Shown here one piece after another: positions 23,983 through 35,437 of a DNA stretch of 64,000 nt. Made by a program: the position numbers and the translations under genes. Source of the stretch: Toxonevra muliebris (taxonomy: Eukaryota; Arthropoda; Insecta; Diptera; Pallopteridae); the NCBI GenBank assembly GCA_963691655.1, contig OY829326.1, forward strand, positions 90,079,235-90,143,234, written 5' to 3'. Positions within the stretch are counted from its first letter, which is position 1. Every line of letters starts with the position of its first letter. Below the pieces are notes generated by a model, which was given only the letters and a program-made list of their open reading frames with translations, ran no database searches and had not been told where the DNA came from.

Positions 23983-24646
23983 TACATTCTGTCAAATAAG
24001 TACCCGGAAATTCTCATTTTAAATTTTCCCTCTGAGAATATTTCAAAAAAAAATTTTTCCCAGGTTGGCACAACTGTCAACCACTATTCTGTGAATTTTT
24101 ATTGCTATGTGTCATTTAGTTTGGTTACGGCGTCATTAAGAACAAGTCAACCTTTTGTGTGCGTTGCGATTTCGGTTTCGGCTCATTTTTGGCGCGCCAT
24201 TCCGATGATTGTTGACTTGTTTGCATGTCGTACTCGAAAACCCATGTCTCGTCACCAGTTATGATGCGTTCGATGAACGTTGGATCGGAATTTACGCGTT
24301 CAAGCATGTCTTCAGCCACCTTACTGCGATTCACTTTTTGAAGAAAATTCAGATCTTTTGGCACCAATCGCGCTGAGACTTTTCGCATACCCAAAACATG
24401 TCGTTTTGGCACAAGAAATTTCGTTTGAAACACAAAATTTCACACAAACTCTTTGTTCGATATTTTTATCCATAGTAAAAATCGCAACGCACACAAAAGG
24501 TTGACTTGTTCTAAATGATGCCGTAACCAAACTAAATGACACATAGCAATAAAAATTCACAGAATAGTGGTTGACAGTTGTTTTGAAATATTCTCAGAGG
24601 GAAAATTTAAAATGAGAATTTCCGGGTACTTATTTGACAGAATGTA
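23983..24646 (-). mobile_element. Internally deleted mariner element with 5'-end inverted duplication
   Basis: A 664-bp element is flanked by TA (23981-23982, 24647-24648). Its ends are a long inverted repeat of about 190 bp (left to about 24174, right from about 24478) beginning TACATTCTGTCAAATAAG. The left arm carries about 23 extra bases near 24048-24070. The arms contain the 5' untranslated region of the transposase up to a few bases before its ATG, so both ends derive from the 5' end of a mariner. This is a composite MITE that moves with two 5' termini. Confidence 0.85.
24125..24480 (-). pseudogene. Remnant of mariner transposase
   Basis: Two minus-strand frames hold pieces of a mariner transposase. 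An N-terminal piece near 24410-24473 begins MDKNIEQRVCVKFCVSNE. A central piece at about 24150-24395 contains KVSARLVPKDLNFLQK and the catalytic segment IITGDETWVFEYD, with the first aspartate of the DD34D triad. The sequence between (helix-turn-helix region) is deleted and the frame shifts. The C-terminal half with the other two aspartates is missing, replaced by the duplicated 5' arm. It cannot encode an active enzyme. Confidence 0.85.
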
Positions 24647-24648
24647 TA

Positions 24649-26528
24649 CCTACTACTGTATATGTATATCAATTCATTAATTTTGAACATAAAACTCCTA
24701 CAAATATGAAAACGGGAACTGTTTGTTTGATTTTATAAAAAAATATATCAAAAAGAAGAGTTATTATTTTACATTTTAGTATAAAACAGTCTTTACAACT
24801 AATACTACATCCAAAATATATATTTTTCACATATGTGAATCTTTTTCAAGAGATCAGTTTCATTTTTCAAAAATGAGTGGAATTCTGTACAATTCATACC
24901 ATAATTAACATTTGAAAGGCAAAAACTAAACTTGACAATTTTTTTCTAAAAAGTTAAATATAAAAAATAAATTTGAAATCTTTGTTACACTATACGATCA
25001 AATCCGATTTGTTTTCTTCGACATGAGGTTTGACTACGGATTCAAAAAGAGAAGGTGATACTGAGCACTCCTGCATTCATAGTTTTTCTAGGTCAGTAAC
25101 TCTTTTTGATTTAAAGTTTTGTCAGTTTGAAAGTTTAAAAATTAATAAAATAAAAAAAATTATCGGATCCTTGTAAAATTATACTTGCTTGAACCCCATT
25201 TTTTTCCCTAAAAAGTGAAGTGATGAGAAATTTTTGACTTCAGATTCGTGTTCAACGTGAAAAATTCTTTCGCAAAAACTCCATCTTATTAGCAAAACCC
25301 ATGCAGTTTTAGGAGGCAATCTTAAAGTATAATAAATTTTTTAACGCATTATTGCTCAGAGCACCACGACTAGAAAGATCTCTTTCAATGCTGTGGCTTC
25401 ACGAATTTAGCGAATATAAGCCAACCTCATCCGGGTTCCTTATCATTGATAATGGCTCAAATTCCCAATGATGATCATTTGAAAAAAATTAGCCTCTACT
25501 ATTTTTGGTAATTTTTTTGAGGTTGGGTACATCATCAGTAGTGGGAAGTCAATGAGTTAATGAAATTATGTCCCTCACGATAAAAAAAATGCAATAGAAT
25601 GCACATTGAATAATATTTATTTGAAAAAATTTAATTTGATTATTCAGTAAATTTTTTGTCACTTTTGGCCATTTTTTTGAGGTTAAGATTAAAAAAAATC
25701 GGAAAATTTTTCCTAAAATTTTAATTTTATAGGGTCCATCAAATGTATCATCGATTTAAAAATCAGTTTGATAAAAATTATTTATGAATATTTTCTTCGT
25801 CAGAAAATGTAGCAAGGCAGTTGTAGTCAGTTTCTCTAATCTGAGCCCAACAGTAGTCAAACATTGATAGCGAGTCTCTGTAGTCTTCATATCCAGGTTG
25901 AATACTCTCCTTGCTCGTCACTTTTGACACCTAGGTTTTGTGGGAAGAAATTCAGGTGCGATTGAAGGAAATGAGGTTTGAATAAAATATTAACACCCAT
26001 TTTTTGCCAATAGTTGTGTGCCCTTACATTAGCCAAGAAATGTGCAAAAAAGATTTCTAAACAGCGTGAAATGCACTTGAAAGGCATTGTCAAAACTTTC
26101 TTTATTTGGGGCCCCCATAAACTAGTGTAAAACTATGCCACAGGAGACTTTTGTATGTTTAGGCTAGATTTTGCATCCAATTTTTCTCCCTAATGTTTTT
26201 CGCGCTTGATCCGGTGATTGAACTTGAATTAATTTGCATATTTATATGTTTTCTATAACCAAATTTCGAACTTTCTTCTTTGAAGATGCATTTTTTTCTT
26301 CGTTAAACTGTAAAGAAAAACTAGAAAATGTAAACTCTTTACTAATGAATTTCACGCTTAATAATAACAAGTTTCAAATTACACACTACATCTAACTTGC
26401 CACGCCCCTCCTTTTCTACGGCATCAACAAACATTTACACAAGCGATATTACGACGACTACATTACTAAATGTGAAATCCGTATATGATACTTTTTCTAT
26501 TTAATTCAACTAGTTTGTGTTTGGCGGG
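24649..26528. other. Intergenic DNA, nothing recognised
   Basis: No gene or repeat end is supported. Confidence 0.5.
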
Positions 26529-26536
26529 TACAAAGT

Positions 26537-26865
26537 TCAGTTTGAACGTTCATTCCAATTCAACAACCTATCGAGCAAATTAAAAAACAACAACACCACA
26601 CAAAAATAAACCATGAATGCAGCAAGATACGTTGCCTACACACTCGAAACAAGTTTTAATTGACAAAGATAAGCGCAACGAAAGACAAAATAAATAATAA
26701 GACATTCTCACGCTCTTCTTCATTTGATGCAATATACTCTCTTTCTCTCAGTCTCTCTTTCTTTCCTATCTGTTTTTCGAACTATCCTTTGCATAACTTG
26801 TTTTTCTGGCAGTGTTGATACTTTAGGTACAATTGTAACTTTTTTCGACTTTTTTTGTGGTTCAA
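26537..26865 (+). promoter_or_regulatory. Possible TATA-less promoter and untranslated first exon
   Basis: A fly initiator TCAGTT lies at 26537-26542. It is followed by CA-rich leader-like sequence (caacaacaccacacaaaaat), a short 16-codon frame from 26612, CTCT-rich sequence at 26700-26770, and a good splice donor ttcaag/gtaaat at 26865/26866. No DPE is present at +28. This is inference from motif arrangement only; no downstream gene can be assigned apart from the synthetase 13 kb away. Confidence 0.25.
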
Positions 26866-26866
26866 G

Positions 26867-27740
26867 GTAAATACTTAAGACACTACCGAAACATTTTACA
26901 ATTTGATATCATGTGATAAAAAAATTTTAGAAGTTGTCAATTTGTGAATTTTGCATGAAGTGAGCCAAATAAAAAACAAACTCAAAACATTTTTCGAACT
27001 TCTCAAGGAGTTATATTATTGCTTTCTATTGTCAGAAGCTAGGCATCTAATGAACGATTTCAATCCCCCAAATAAAGACTTGGAAGATAATCAGCTATTA
27101 GATTAATAGGGAGAAAATGGTGTGGGTAAACTACAACAACAATCAAATTTCTTTGATTTTAATATAACGTTGCATGAGAAATTGACCCAACATGTTCTCA
27201 ACCATAATTAAACAATTAACAAGCTGCCATAACCATAATCCCGTATAATTTTGTATGAAAAACGAGGGAATTTATGACAAATGAGAGGATACGACTCCGA
27301 ATGAGACAGCTTTTGAATTGCCCAAATGTGTGAGCGCATTTTACCCAATTTAAGCATTCATTAAAAAAATTGCGAATGCGGATGCGAATGAATAACTTTT
27401 TTTTAAATGAGACTTTTGAATGTCTGTTAAAAGAAGAAACTTTTCGAAATAAAAATCCCCACTATCATTAAATATTTAGTGGTAGTTGGTTTTGGTTTTT
27501 ACACTACCACTAAAGGTTTAGTGGAAATTGATTCTTACTCACACTGGCATTAAAAGCAGTGAAGAATGAAATTCAGTAACTAAATCCTCTGTCTGTTTTC
27601 CGATTATTCAATTCTTAAACTAAATAAAATTGAAAATTTTGGTATATTGGTCGTGGTTTTAGCTATAGTACAGTTTAATTCCATGCATACGAGTATGTAC
27701 ATATATTGCTATAAGAAAACGTAAAAAATACATTAAAAAT
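26867..27740. other. Intergenic DNA, nothing recognised
   Basis: No gene is supported. A short inverted word (actaccacta / tagtggtagt) at about 27478-27515 has no clear element around it. Confidence 0.45.
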
Positions 27741-27772
27741 TACTTGTAAAGCAACTTGTTGTCCCGCTTGTT

Positions 27773-28213
27773 ATGTATTCTGAAGTCGTGTATTGTGAAC
27801 TTGACTCCCAATCTCTTCATAAGCTACAAATCGCACTGAACTATGCTACTAGATATGTTTTTGGGTTAAAAAAATTTGACCGTATATACAGCTGGAGAAA
27901 AGATATACTTGGCATGGAATTAGATGAATATTTTAAAGCAAGAAACTGCATTTTTCTTCACAAACTAATACTTACAAGAACTCCAATGTATCTCTATGAT
28001 AAACTTATCTTTGCACAATCCAACAGAACCAAGCAACTTATTATGCCTTGCTTTAATTACTTAAACACCAGTCGACTATTTTTCATTAACACCATAAGAA
28101 CCTGGAACTCATTACCCTTGCATATAAAATCAATAATTAGCATAGCAAAGTTTAAATCTTCTATTCATGAATACTTCTCAAAAGGACCCACAAGTATTAA
28201 TAAGATTAATTAG
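27773..28213 (+). pseudogene. C-terminal fragment of a LINE reverse transcriptase
   Basis: The 146-codon frame is intact but represents only the C-terminus of a reverse-transcriptase polyprotein. It has the typical ending of the CR1/L2/jockey-like group: a basic, aromatic-rich helical region (LQIALNYATRYVFGLKKFDR), then the near-terminal motif IRTWNSLPLHIKSI and a short basic tail. The catalytic palm (YADD box) and the endonuclease are absent. The clade is not certain. The uninterrupted frame suggests a fairly recent insertion. Confidence 0.75.
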
Positions 28214-28446
28214 TATTAAGTTTTAATGTTCAAAATTGTATTCATTATTTAATTGTTTTTTTTTTTAATTGTATTCTTTATTTAATTGTTTTTATATGTT
28301 AATTTCTTACTTTATATATTTATTTGGATGTTGACCATTATTGTTTTAAATTTTAAAGTTATTAAATTTGTTAATTTAATGTTCCTATTGGTTGCGCTAA
28401 AAAATATTTTTTTATATCTTATTGCACTAATGTTTCAAGCCTTTTT

Positions 28447-28504
28447 AAAATAAATAAATAAAAATAAATAAATAAATAAAAATAAATAAATAAATAAAAT
28501 AAAA
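28447..28504 (+). repeat. (AAATA)n / (AATA)n simple repeat
   Basis: About 58 bp of alternating AAATA and AATA units at the 3' end of the LINE fragment. Confidence 0.9.
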
Positions 28505-28505
28505 G

Positions 28506-30084
28506 AAAATCAGCAAATGCCATTGAGCTCAGCGTATGTATCTCTTTTAGGTACAATCGCATTGAAAAAGATACAATTTTCACGAAATTTAGGTGCTTTC
28601 GCAAAATTTCAAATATCACCTCTGTTGCAAATGCATTTTGTTGCCTCACTATATTTCTTCTTACAATTGTTGCATTCTTTCTGCCAGAGAATGTTTTTTG
28701 TTTATTTATTCTCTCTTTCTTTATGCGTTTCTTCACCCTTAACACTAAAAAGACCAATACGGTACATTTTTAAATTTGAATTAGCAGTATTTTATTTGAA
28801 ATGATTATAAATTTTTTTCCCTCTCGTGGGTATTTTTTTTAATATTTTTTACTTCAGATGCAAAACTACATTTATTTTTTATTAAAAATAAATCAACTCG
28901 TTTTGTATTAAATGTTTACAGAAATGAATAAATTCGAATAACAATAAATAATATTGCTATCGTTATTATTTTTTGTTGTCTTATTTTGATATCAGCTTAT
29001 ATTTATCGTCGTAGTCTTCATATGTAGGCAGGGGTTATAACCCAGACTTTTTAGTGTTAACTGTTCACCATATTTTTAAAGATAGAAGTATTAAATTTGG
29101 CTTCTCGCTGTTGTTTTCGTAAACTTAATACCAAAAAATCGTTTTTAAGTAATCTACAATAACAGTCCTTAAACATTCTTATAAATTAATAACTTTATAT
29201 TTGAGAGATTGAAAAAATGGATTTTTAAAACTTTAATTAATTTGTTGTTTTGTAGAATATGTCATAATCAATTTTCTGAAAAATTTTACATTTAACTTTC
29301 AGCGACCAAAACTCTACATTTGATGCATATTATTTATACCTCAATTTATAAGAATCTCATACATTTTTAAAGATACAATCATTTTGTTAGGATATCTTTG
29401 AAGAATTCAGCTTTTTCCAAAAACTTATAACCAAATCGTTTTTTCACAGTTTTCTTTATAACATATATATATTTTTTAGGGTTAAGAAGTTCCAATTTGA
29501 TTTCATATATCAAGAAAATGAGAGTGCATTCACTTATAAAAATATCACAAAAATGCATAATTTTCTTCATTTTATGGGTGTTTGCAGTATTTATATTGAG
29601 AGATAGAGATGTTTTGCAACTCAGAGTAATTATTGCACTAGAAATATCCACGAGCTTTAAAGCAAAAAATAATAGTTTTTAACACATTTTATGTAGTTTT
29701 TACCATGTGCATTGTATTGTATTCTTAGAGAGTTTTTTGTCGTTGTACCACGACCTGCAAGATCTATTGTACGTTACGACGTGCATACATGCATGGACAA
29801 AATAATAAGTGCATTACTTTGCCCTTCTATTGGACTAAAATTTTTCTTTATCTGCCTAAACTTAAGTCATGCAAAGATATTGCCAATAAATGACCGTGTT
29901 GATGTTGTACTGAAATACGCATATGCAACATGTTTTTCTACTAACACTTATTTAGAGGTATAATGAAGTTACTCCCACTCAGTTATTATGTAATATTTTT
30001 CAAAAGATGGCTTTAAAGAGTCAGAGGTGACGTAACTGGTTTTGAGACTAATGCAAGAAAGAAATCTCCTCCATAGCCAATACC
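28506..30084. other. Intergenic DNA, nothing recognised
   Basis: Open frames of 61-112 codons are low-complexity and overlap on opposite strands; none shows a domain. Confidence 0.5.
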
Positions 30085-30088
30085 TCAA

Positions 30089-30285
30089 CCCATTAAGTCC
30101 GAGAGCAAACCGATTAAAAACCAATCAAACGTCTTTATCGTTACAAATTCAAACATAAAATGGTATTATCGAATTTTTTAATTTTTTCTCTCTTCGCGTT
30201 AGATTACGTGTTCCGGTAACTTTTTTTATCTGCATTAAAATATACTGCTTTGTTGTGCGTATACGCATCATTAGGACTTAATGAG
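30089..30285. mobile_element. piggyBac-like MITE, 197 bp
   Basis: The inverted ends CCCATTAAGTCC and the complement of CTCATTAAGTCC are flanked by TCAA (30085-30088, a one-base change from TTAA) and TTAA (30286-30289). There is no coding capacity. The family is inferred from the TTAA target and C-rich end. Confidence 0.55.
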
Positions 30286-30289
30286 TTAA

Positions 30290-32204
30290 GACGGTCTTTG
30301 TTTTAATGCCGAATACTTTAAAAATGTGAGAAACACAATAAAATAGATCATCAACAGCTGATAACTGGATTGTAACATAAACTGAATTTAATACCTTTAA
30401 GCCTTCAACATTCATTGTCATTCTATTATCATCACCAAACTGTACGTCTTCAGTAAAAATATTCTGGGTTATGGGCAATCTTTTCATTGGTCTGGACTGC
30501 AAGAGAAACAAAATGAGGAAAATATTTTATGAGCAATGAATTTGAAATTAATTTTATTGGAAATGACTTCTTGATTTTGCTCAATGCATCAAAGTCAAAG
30601 AAATCGGTTTTTACTTCACAAAAAGGCCTCTTAAGCATAGGAGCTGCTACAATGTGATACCATGTTTTTCATAATATGATTATTGTATCTAATAAATCTA
30701 ATAAGCGCATGGTGTCGCACCTGATTTTAATACAGAAATATCTTGATAAATATTATGTCGGTCTATTTTGGCGAAAACAAGTTGCTAAACTAGGTGTTTC
30801 AACAGCAATATTATCCAAACCAAGTTAAATGACATTTTGTCCATTTCAAAGTGACAATTAACATTATGTATCTTCAGAGTGACGGCTTAAAAATTGGTTT
30901 TGAATCTATTTTTAAGCCCATTTTTTCAATTTTTCTATTTTGTCCATTTCAGAAAATCAGTGTTGACATTATGACCAATTAAGGAAAACGAAACGGATAT
31001 AACGTCAATATATTTAACATTACGTCTATTTCAGATTTGCGACGGACCTAATGTCATTTGACATTATGTCACCCCACCTAATTTGAACTCTCTTAGTTGG
31101 CGGATCCATTCAACATTCACTTTCGAGTGAGAAGGAAAGCTGAATTCGCGATCGGATTTTATTTTTACGAAAGTGGGCTAACGCCAAGTTGGTTTTTTGC
31201 TAAATTGGTTCAAATAGTTTAAGTTTTAAAATTTTAAATAAGTCGTTGTTCCACAACTAGCAGACATCAAAACATTTAAGAAGGAGCCCAAACATCTTAT
31301 CAGATTATAAATTAATTATAATTTAAAAACAAATGAAATTATTTTAAAAAAATAACACGATTTTTAAATTAATTATAATATGAAAATAAATAGAATTTAA
31401 AAAATCGTGCGATTACTAATAATAAAAGAACGGACTAATAATCGGAGAGTGGACCTAAAAACCAAGAAAAAATTAAAATAAAATTGAAAAAAGGCGGAGA
31501 AAAGGCAGAAAAAGGGACTGCAAATTACCAAAAAGACAGCATAAAACAGAAAAGAATGCACAAACAATTCGGAAATCTGTTACAATTTAAAATTTTTTAT
31601 TTTATTCAAAAAATACATTTAAATGCTTTTTAACACGAAATTCTATATCTATCAATATATAGAAATTTATTCTTTAAATATTTAGCATTTATTTAAAGAA
31701 AACCTTAGTTCGTGAAGACTGAAATTTGGTATATACCTATATTGCTCAAAAGAAGTCAAAATGACCTCTGACAATTACCTTGGTAACATAACGTCCAGCT
31801 TTGTTAGCTGTTGTATCAATCGAAATGAAAATAGGTGTTTCACTAATTTGGGACCGGATTTTTAGGACCGGAGTTTTAAATTTCATCACAGCAGCCTTGA
31901 ACATAATTTTTTGTACTGTGGACGCATTGGAAAGTTTCTTCTTTACGTATTTCTCAAAACAGCTTTTGAAATTTGGACTATGGAGCTTTTTCAATGGTAT
32001 ATTTCACGTCAGCATCATTTTGGCAGGCTCACCATAACGTGAGAAGTTATCCATTGCTCCTTCTTTTTTTAAATTCACCGTCTAAATATATGATAATATT
32101 AACGAAGATGTTTTGGTTTTTTCTCTTCAAAATACATAAATTTTTTATTATGAGCCAGTGAATAAAGAATATGAGCATGTTATTGTTGTTTTGTCCATGA
32201 CTGT
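30290..32204. other. Intergenic DNA; degenerate repeat at 30815-31080
   Basis: No gene is supported. Between about 30815 and 31080 variants of acattatgtcnatttca occur at least five times, suggesting a decayed repeat element. The remainder shows nothing. Confidence 0.45.
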
Positions 32205-32606
32205 ATATACTCACCGAAAAAGAGGCTTGTTTTCATCTCGAATGTTTCGAATGTTCGCTTGCTTGTTTGCCTCTTTTTTGGTTGTTGCTGGTTTTTATGT
32301 GAATATCTTTTTCTGTTTTTAAATTCTTATGGCGTTGTGTGTGAGTCTGCGCATTATATATGCTGTTAACGCAATACCCCAAACAACAACAAAAATTCCA
32401 TCCACAAACACATACACACATACGCATATCTCTCACTGGCAAAGATACGCCATCTACTAACATTTGGTCGGCATTGATCAGTTCACTTTCGTGCACTAAA
32501 AGTTTCGGTTGTGTATGTTGTTATTTCCATATTTTGTGTAGTACTCGATTCTGCGAAATGTGTTGCTTTTATTGAATGCGTTTTTTATTTTTGTTGCTGG
32601 TTAAGG
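32205..32606 (+). repeat. Diverged direct duplication, copy A
   Basis: Copy A aligns with copy B (32937-33133 plus 34047-34290) through several ordered blocks: atatactca plus aaagaggcttgtt, then cctcttttttg, then tctgcgcatt, then the block around gttgatcagtt. The distance between blocks is similar once the 913-bp element in copy B is removed. Both copies carry the same core promoter motifs. Confidence 0.6.
32478..32512 (+). promoter_or_regulatory. Core promoter A: initiator plus DPE
   Basis: TCAGTT at 32478-32483 matches the fly initiator TCAKTY, with the A at 32480 as +1. GGTTGT at 32507-32512 matches the downstream promoter element RGWYVT and starts exactly at +28, its required position. 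No TATA box is present, as expected for DPE promoters. A splice donor ttaag/gtaaat follows at 32605/32606, giving a predicted 126-base noncoding exon. The target gene is probably the synthetase 7 kb downstream (inference). Confidence 0.55.
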
Positions 32607-33133
32607 TAAATGTATTTATGAATATTTTTAAGTATATTGTAGGTAGGGAGTGCTTAATAAAAAGATAGACATTTCAAATCTTCATTGAAGTGAAGCTAAT
32701 TAACTTTTGTAATAGCTTAGAAACTTAACTAGAGTACTACAATTCAGGGCTTCATAAGGATTGTTGATTGATTAGAATATATGGTAGTAATAAAGAATTA
32801 AGCTAAAAACATGACATATGTATATTAATATAAAAAAGTAATTATTCGTGATTATACGTCAAACTACTTCAAAATAATTTACAATTTGCACGTAAATTCT
32901 AAAATTTCGGAGCACACATCACAATACTAAAGCCTCGCATATACTCAGAAAAAAAGAGGCTTGTTCGTTTCCCAATTTTGTGTTGTCCTCTTTTTTCTTA
33001 CTCTGTTGTATTACTTTTTATTTGCTTGTGTATCTGTTTGTACTTTGTGTTTCTTATTTATTTACTTTTTGTAATTCTTAGGATACTTCGTACGTCTGCG
33101 CATTTGTTGTTTTTGGTTTTCTGTCGTTGTACA

Positions 33134-34046
33134 TACCCAGTTGCACAATTAGTCAGTACTCCTCAAAAGAGCAATAATTTCATTACTCCAAAAGGAGTAA
33201 TAAGCTTTTGGCTTTCACTAGCACAACTTAATAATTTTATTATTTTAAAAATAATGTTAAACAGAGATAACCTGATTGGATCGTTCAAATTTCTATATCG
33301 TGCTCTTTCATACCTAGTCAACCCTTTAGGATTAGGTAGGTTAAAAGCTGCCCCAACTTTTGATTAGCTTTTTATGCATGATATATTTTAGCACACCACG
33401 AAAAGTTGAAGCTACTTATAGTCATACAGTTTAGTATTTTATATACAGTTTCTCATTCAGTTGGCAATGCTATAAACCAAAAAAGTTCTATGCAACTAGG
33501 TTTTTTTTTTTTAAATCGTGTGCCTCAAAGACTTGATAAACAGTAACTAGTGCTGGGCACAAGAATAAAAGAATTGTAAGCGTTGTTCGACAGTCGCGTG
33601 CGGACTTTCGGTCATAGTCTGGGTAAACTTTACCAATAGGACAAGTCAATAGAAGATCAAGGAAAACATTATAAAAAATAATAAAAAATAAAAATTAATA
33701 GAAGAATAAAAATTACATTATTACAAATTGCAAAAAAAATTTTAGAATTTAAACCGAGGCCACAAACTAAAAAAAAAGCAAATTAAAAAAGTACATAAGT
33801 CGCTGCATGCTAAGCAATAGCAGCAAATGTTGTGAAGTTTTGTTTTTCTAAGTGGTGCAAGTGAGATACTCTTTTATTACTCCTTTGTGAAGCTAAAATG
33901 AGTACTCCATTCCCTAGGACATGAAATTTCAAAAAGAAGCACAAAATGCAAAAATGCAAGAGCTCTGCAGCAATCGGAGGTAGTCCATTGCTCGCTTTGG
34001 AGTGCTCGATGATTACTTCTACAATCATTTTAAGTTCAACTGGGTA
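33134..34046. mobile_element. Inverted-repeat DNA element inside copy B, 913 bp
   Basis: The element begins TACCCAGTTGCAC and ends with the complement of TACCCAGTTGAAC. Subterminal repeats of TTACTCC/GTACTCC occur at both ends (33155-33205 and 33870-33910). It interrupts an otherwise continuous duplicate, which supports insertion. No TSD is evident, so the family (hAT-like by its TA-start ends and subterminal repeats) is uncertain. The 84-codon minus-strand frame at 33810-34064 crosses the right boundary and is not recognised. Confidence 0.55.
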
Positions 34047-34136
34047 ATGCCAAACTACAATCATACAGATTCACGCATACAATGGCATTTCCCTCGCATT
34101 CTCGTCTTCAATGTATGTATATTAGGTTGGTGTTGA

Positions 34137-34171
34137 TCAGTTGGCATTCATCTGCTAAATAAAGTGGTTGT
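34137..34171 (+). promoter_or_regulatory. Core promoter B: initiator plus DPE
   Basis: TCAGTT at 34137-34142 (+1 at 34139) is followed by GGTTGT at 34166-34171, again exactly +28 to +33. The intervening bases have diverged from copy A while both motifs and their spacing are identical. A consensus splice donor cttctg/gtgagt at 34286/34287 would end a 148-base first exon. This is a likely second, alternative promoter about 5.7 kb before the synthetase start codon. Confidence 0.55.
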
Positions 34172-34367
34172 GTTTTCAATGTTATTCTGATTAAATAAAT
34201 ATTCTCCACATTTTTATATTTATTAAAATAATTACAATTTTGGTTTTTATTGTTGAAAGTATCTTGCATTGGACGGTTTTCTTCTGGTGAGTTTTCTAAG
34301 TCTGTGTAATAAAAATCAATCTACAAACAAATGGTGATATCTAATAAATCTAAAAAAAGAGATCAAA

Positions 34368-34523
34368 GGCTAGGTTGGAAAGGCAGTCTAGGGGCACGCT
34401 TAGGCCTGAACGGTCCACAGTGAATATAAGAGGTTATGAGAATTAACCACCAGACCAAGACGGGAATCGAATGCACAACCTTCCAGGGGAAAGTCCACTA
34501 CCCACTAAACTATCGAGGTCACC
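34368..34523 (-). mobile_element. SINE family 1, internally deleted copy
   Basis: A perfect 13-bp TSD AAAAGAGATCAAA flanks it (34355-34367, 34524-34536). The minus strand starts GGTGACCTCGATAGTTTAGT with A box and a B box (gcattcgattcccgtc), and jumps from the middle of the body (tatattcact) to the tail (ccgttcaggcct), so about 150 bp of the body are missing. It may be a deletion or a short subfamily. Confidence 0.85.
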
Positions 34524-34536
34524 AAAAGAGATCAAA

Positions 34537-35437
34537 ACCTTTTATAGAATTTATTAAATAGTTTGCACAATTAACAAATAAAATTAAGTAAGTCTCTTTT
34601 TTTTTGTACAAGAGATTTATGGTTTTCCATTATATTCTTCAGAATTCATGACATCATGATTAAGAAAAAATGTGTGGAATAGAAAAGATATAACTGTTGT
34701 ACAACTAATTCCAATATATTTATTTAGCTTAATTTAAAGTAAATTAAATAGAATATAAATCACTTAGGAATTTCACCTGATCAAGATATGAGAGAATTTT
34801 TCTTTCTACCTTTTCTGAAACATCGAAGTTCATCTCGTGGGTACCCTGGTGCTACAAAAAAGGGAGAAGATACTAAGAAAGTTATCTATCATCTTTTCAC
34901 ATTCTTCTTCCGAACCGCGAGCAACACAGAATACCAAAATCAATAATATTTAAATGCAAGAAATCCCACCAGCAGCCGACAATCTTTTCTGTTGAATATT
35001 AAAAAAAGTTTTGTTAACGCTTCGAGATATCAGGTAAGATGTGTTTTGTCTGTTTATAGCCACTCAATTCCTTACATTAACGGTTGAAAATCAAATAAAT
35101 CCTGTTGTTTATTGTTCTGAACTCTTTCTAACAAGAAGACAAACCAAACCAGAACTGTAGAGTGCCAAGAGACCCAACAGCAAGTTAGTATGCTTTCCTG
35201 AATTTACATTGCAGAATTAGTGTTAAGGTAGTTAGAGGATTAAGGAAAGACATAAGTAAGTGCAGTCTTACTATCATTACAGACACAAACACACCTTCCT
35301 CTCCAACCGCTATCAATAACATTGTCAATGCAATCAAAGTTCAAAATGATGATGAGTTTCATATGGTATATTTCAATGAAAGAACCAAAACCTGAACCTT
35401 TTGCTGTTTTGGAACCATCCGTAGTGCATGATTCTAG
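34537..35437. other. Intergenic DNA, nothing recognised
   Basis: No gene or repeat boundary is supported. Confidence 0.45.

Larger units (their letters stand above)
27745..28505 (+). mobile_element. 5'-truncated non-LTR retrotransposon (LINE)
   Basis: The segment comprises the last part of a LINE reverse-transcriptase ORF (27773-28213), an AT-rich 3' untranslated region, and a simple-repeat tail of AAATA/AATA units (28447-28504). This order is typical of 5'-truncated LINEs with microsatellite tails. No TSD was identified. Confidence 0.7.
32937..34290 (+). repeat. Direct duplication copy B, split by an inserted element
   Basis: The left part (32937-33133) matches the beginning of copy A, including aaagaggcttgtt and tctgcgcatt. 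The right part (34047-34290) matches its promoter end. The inverted-repeat element 33134-34046 lies between. Spacing and order agree with copy A. Confidence 0.55.

Noticed and set aside
32978..33367. 129-codon frame with hydrophobic N-terminus
   Set aside because: It crosses the boundary between duplicate B and the inserted element at 33134, so it is not an evolved gene; hydrophobicity comes from T-rich DNA.
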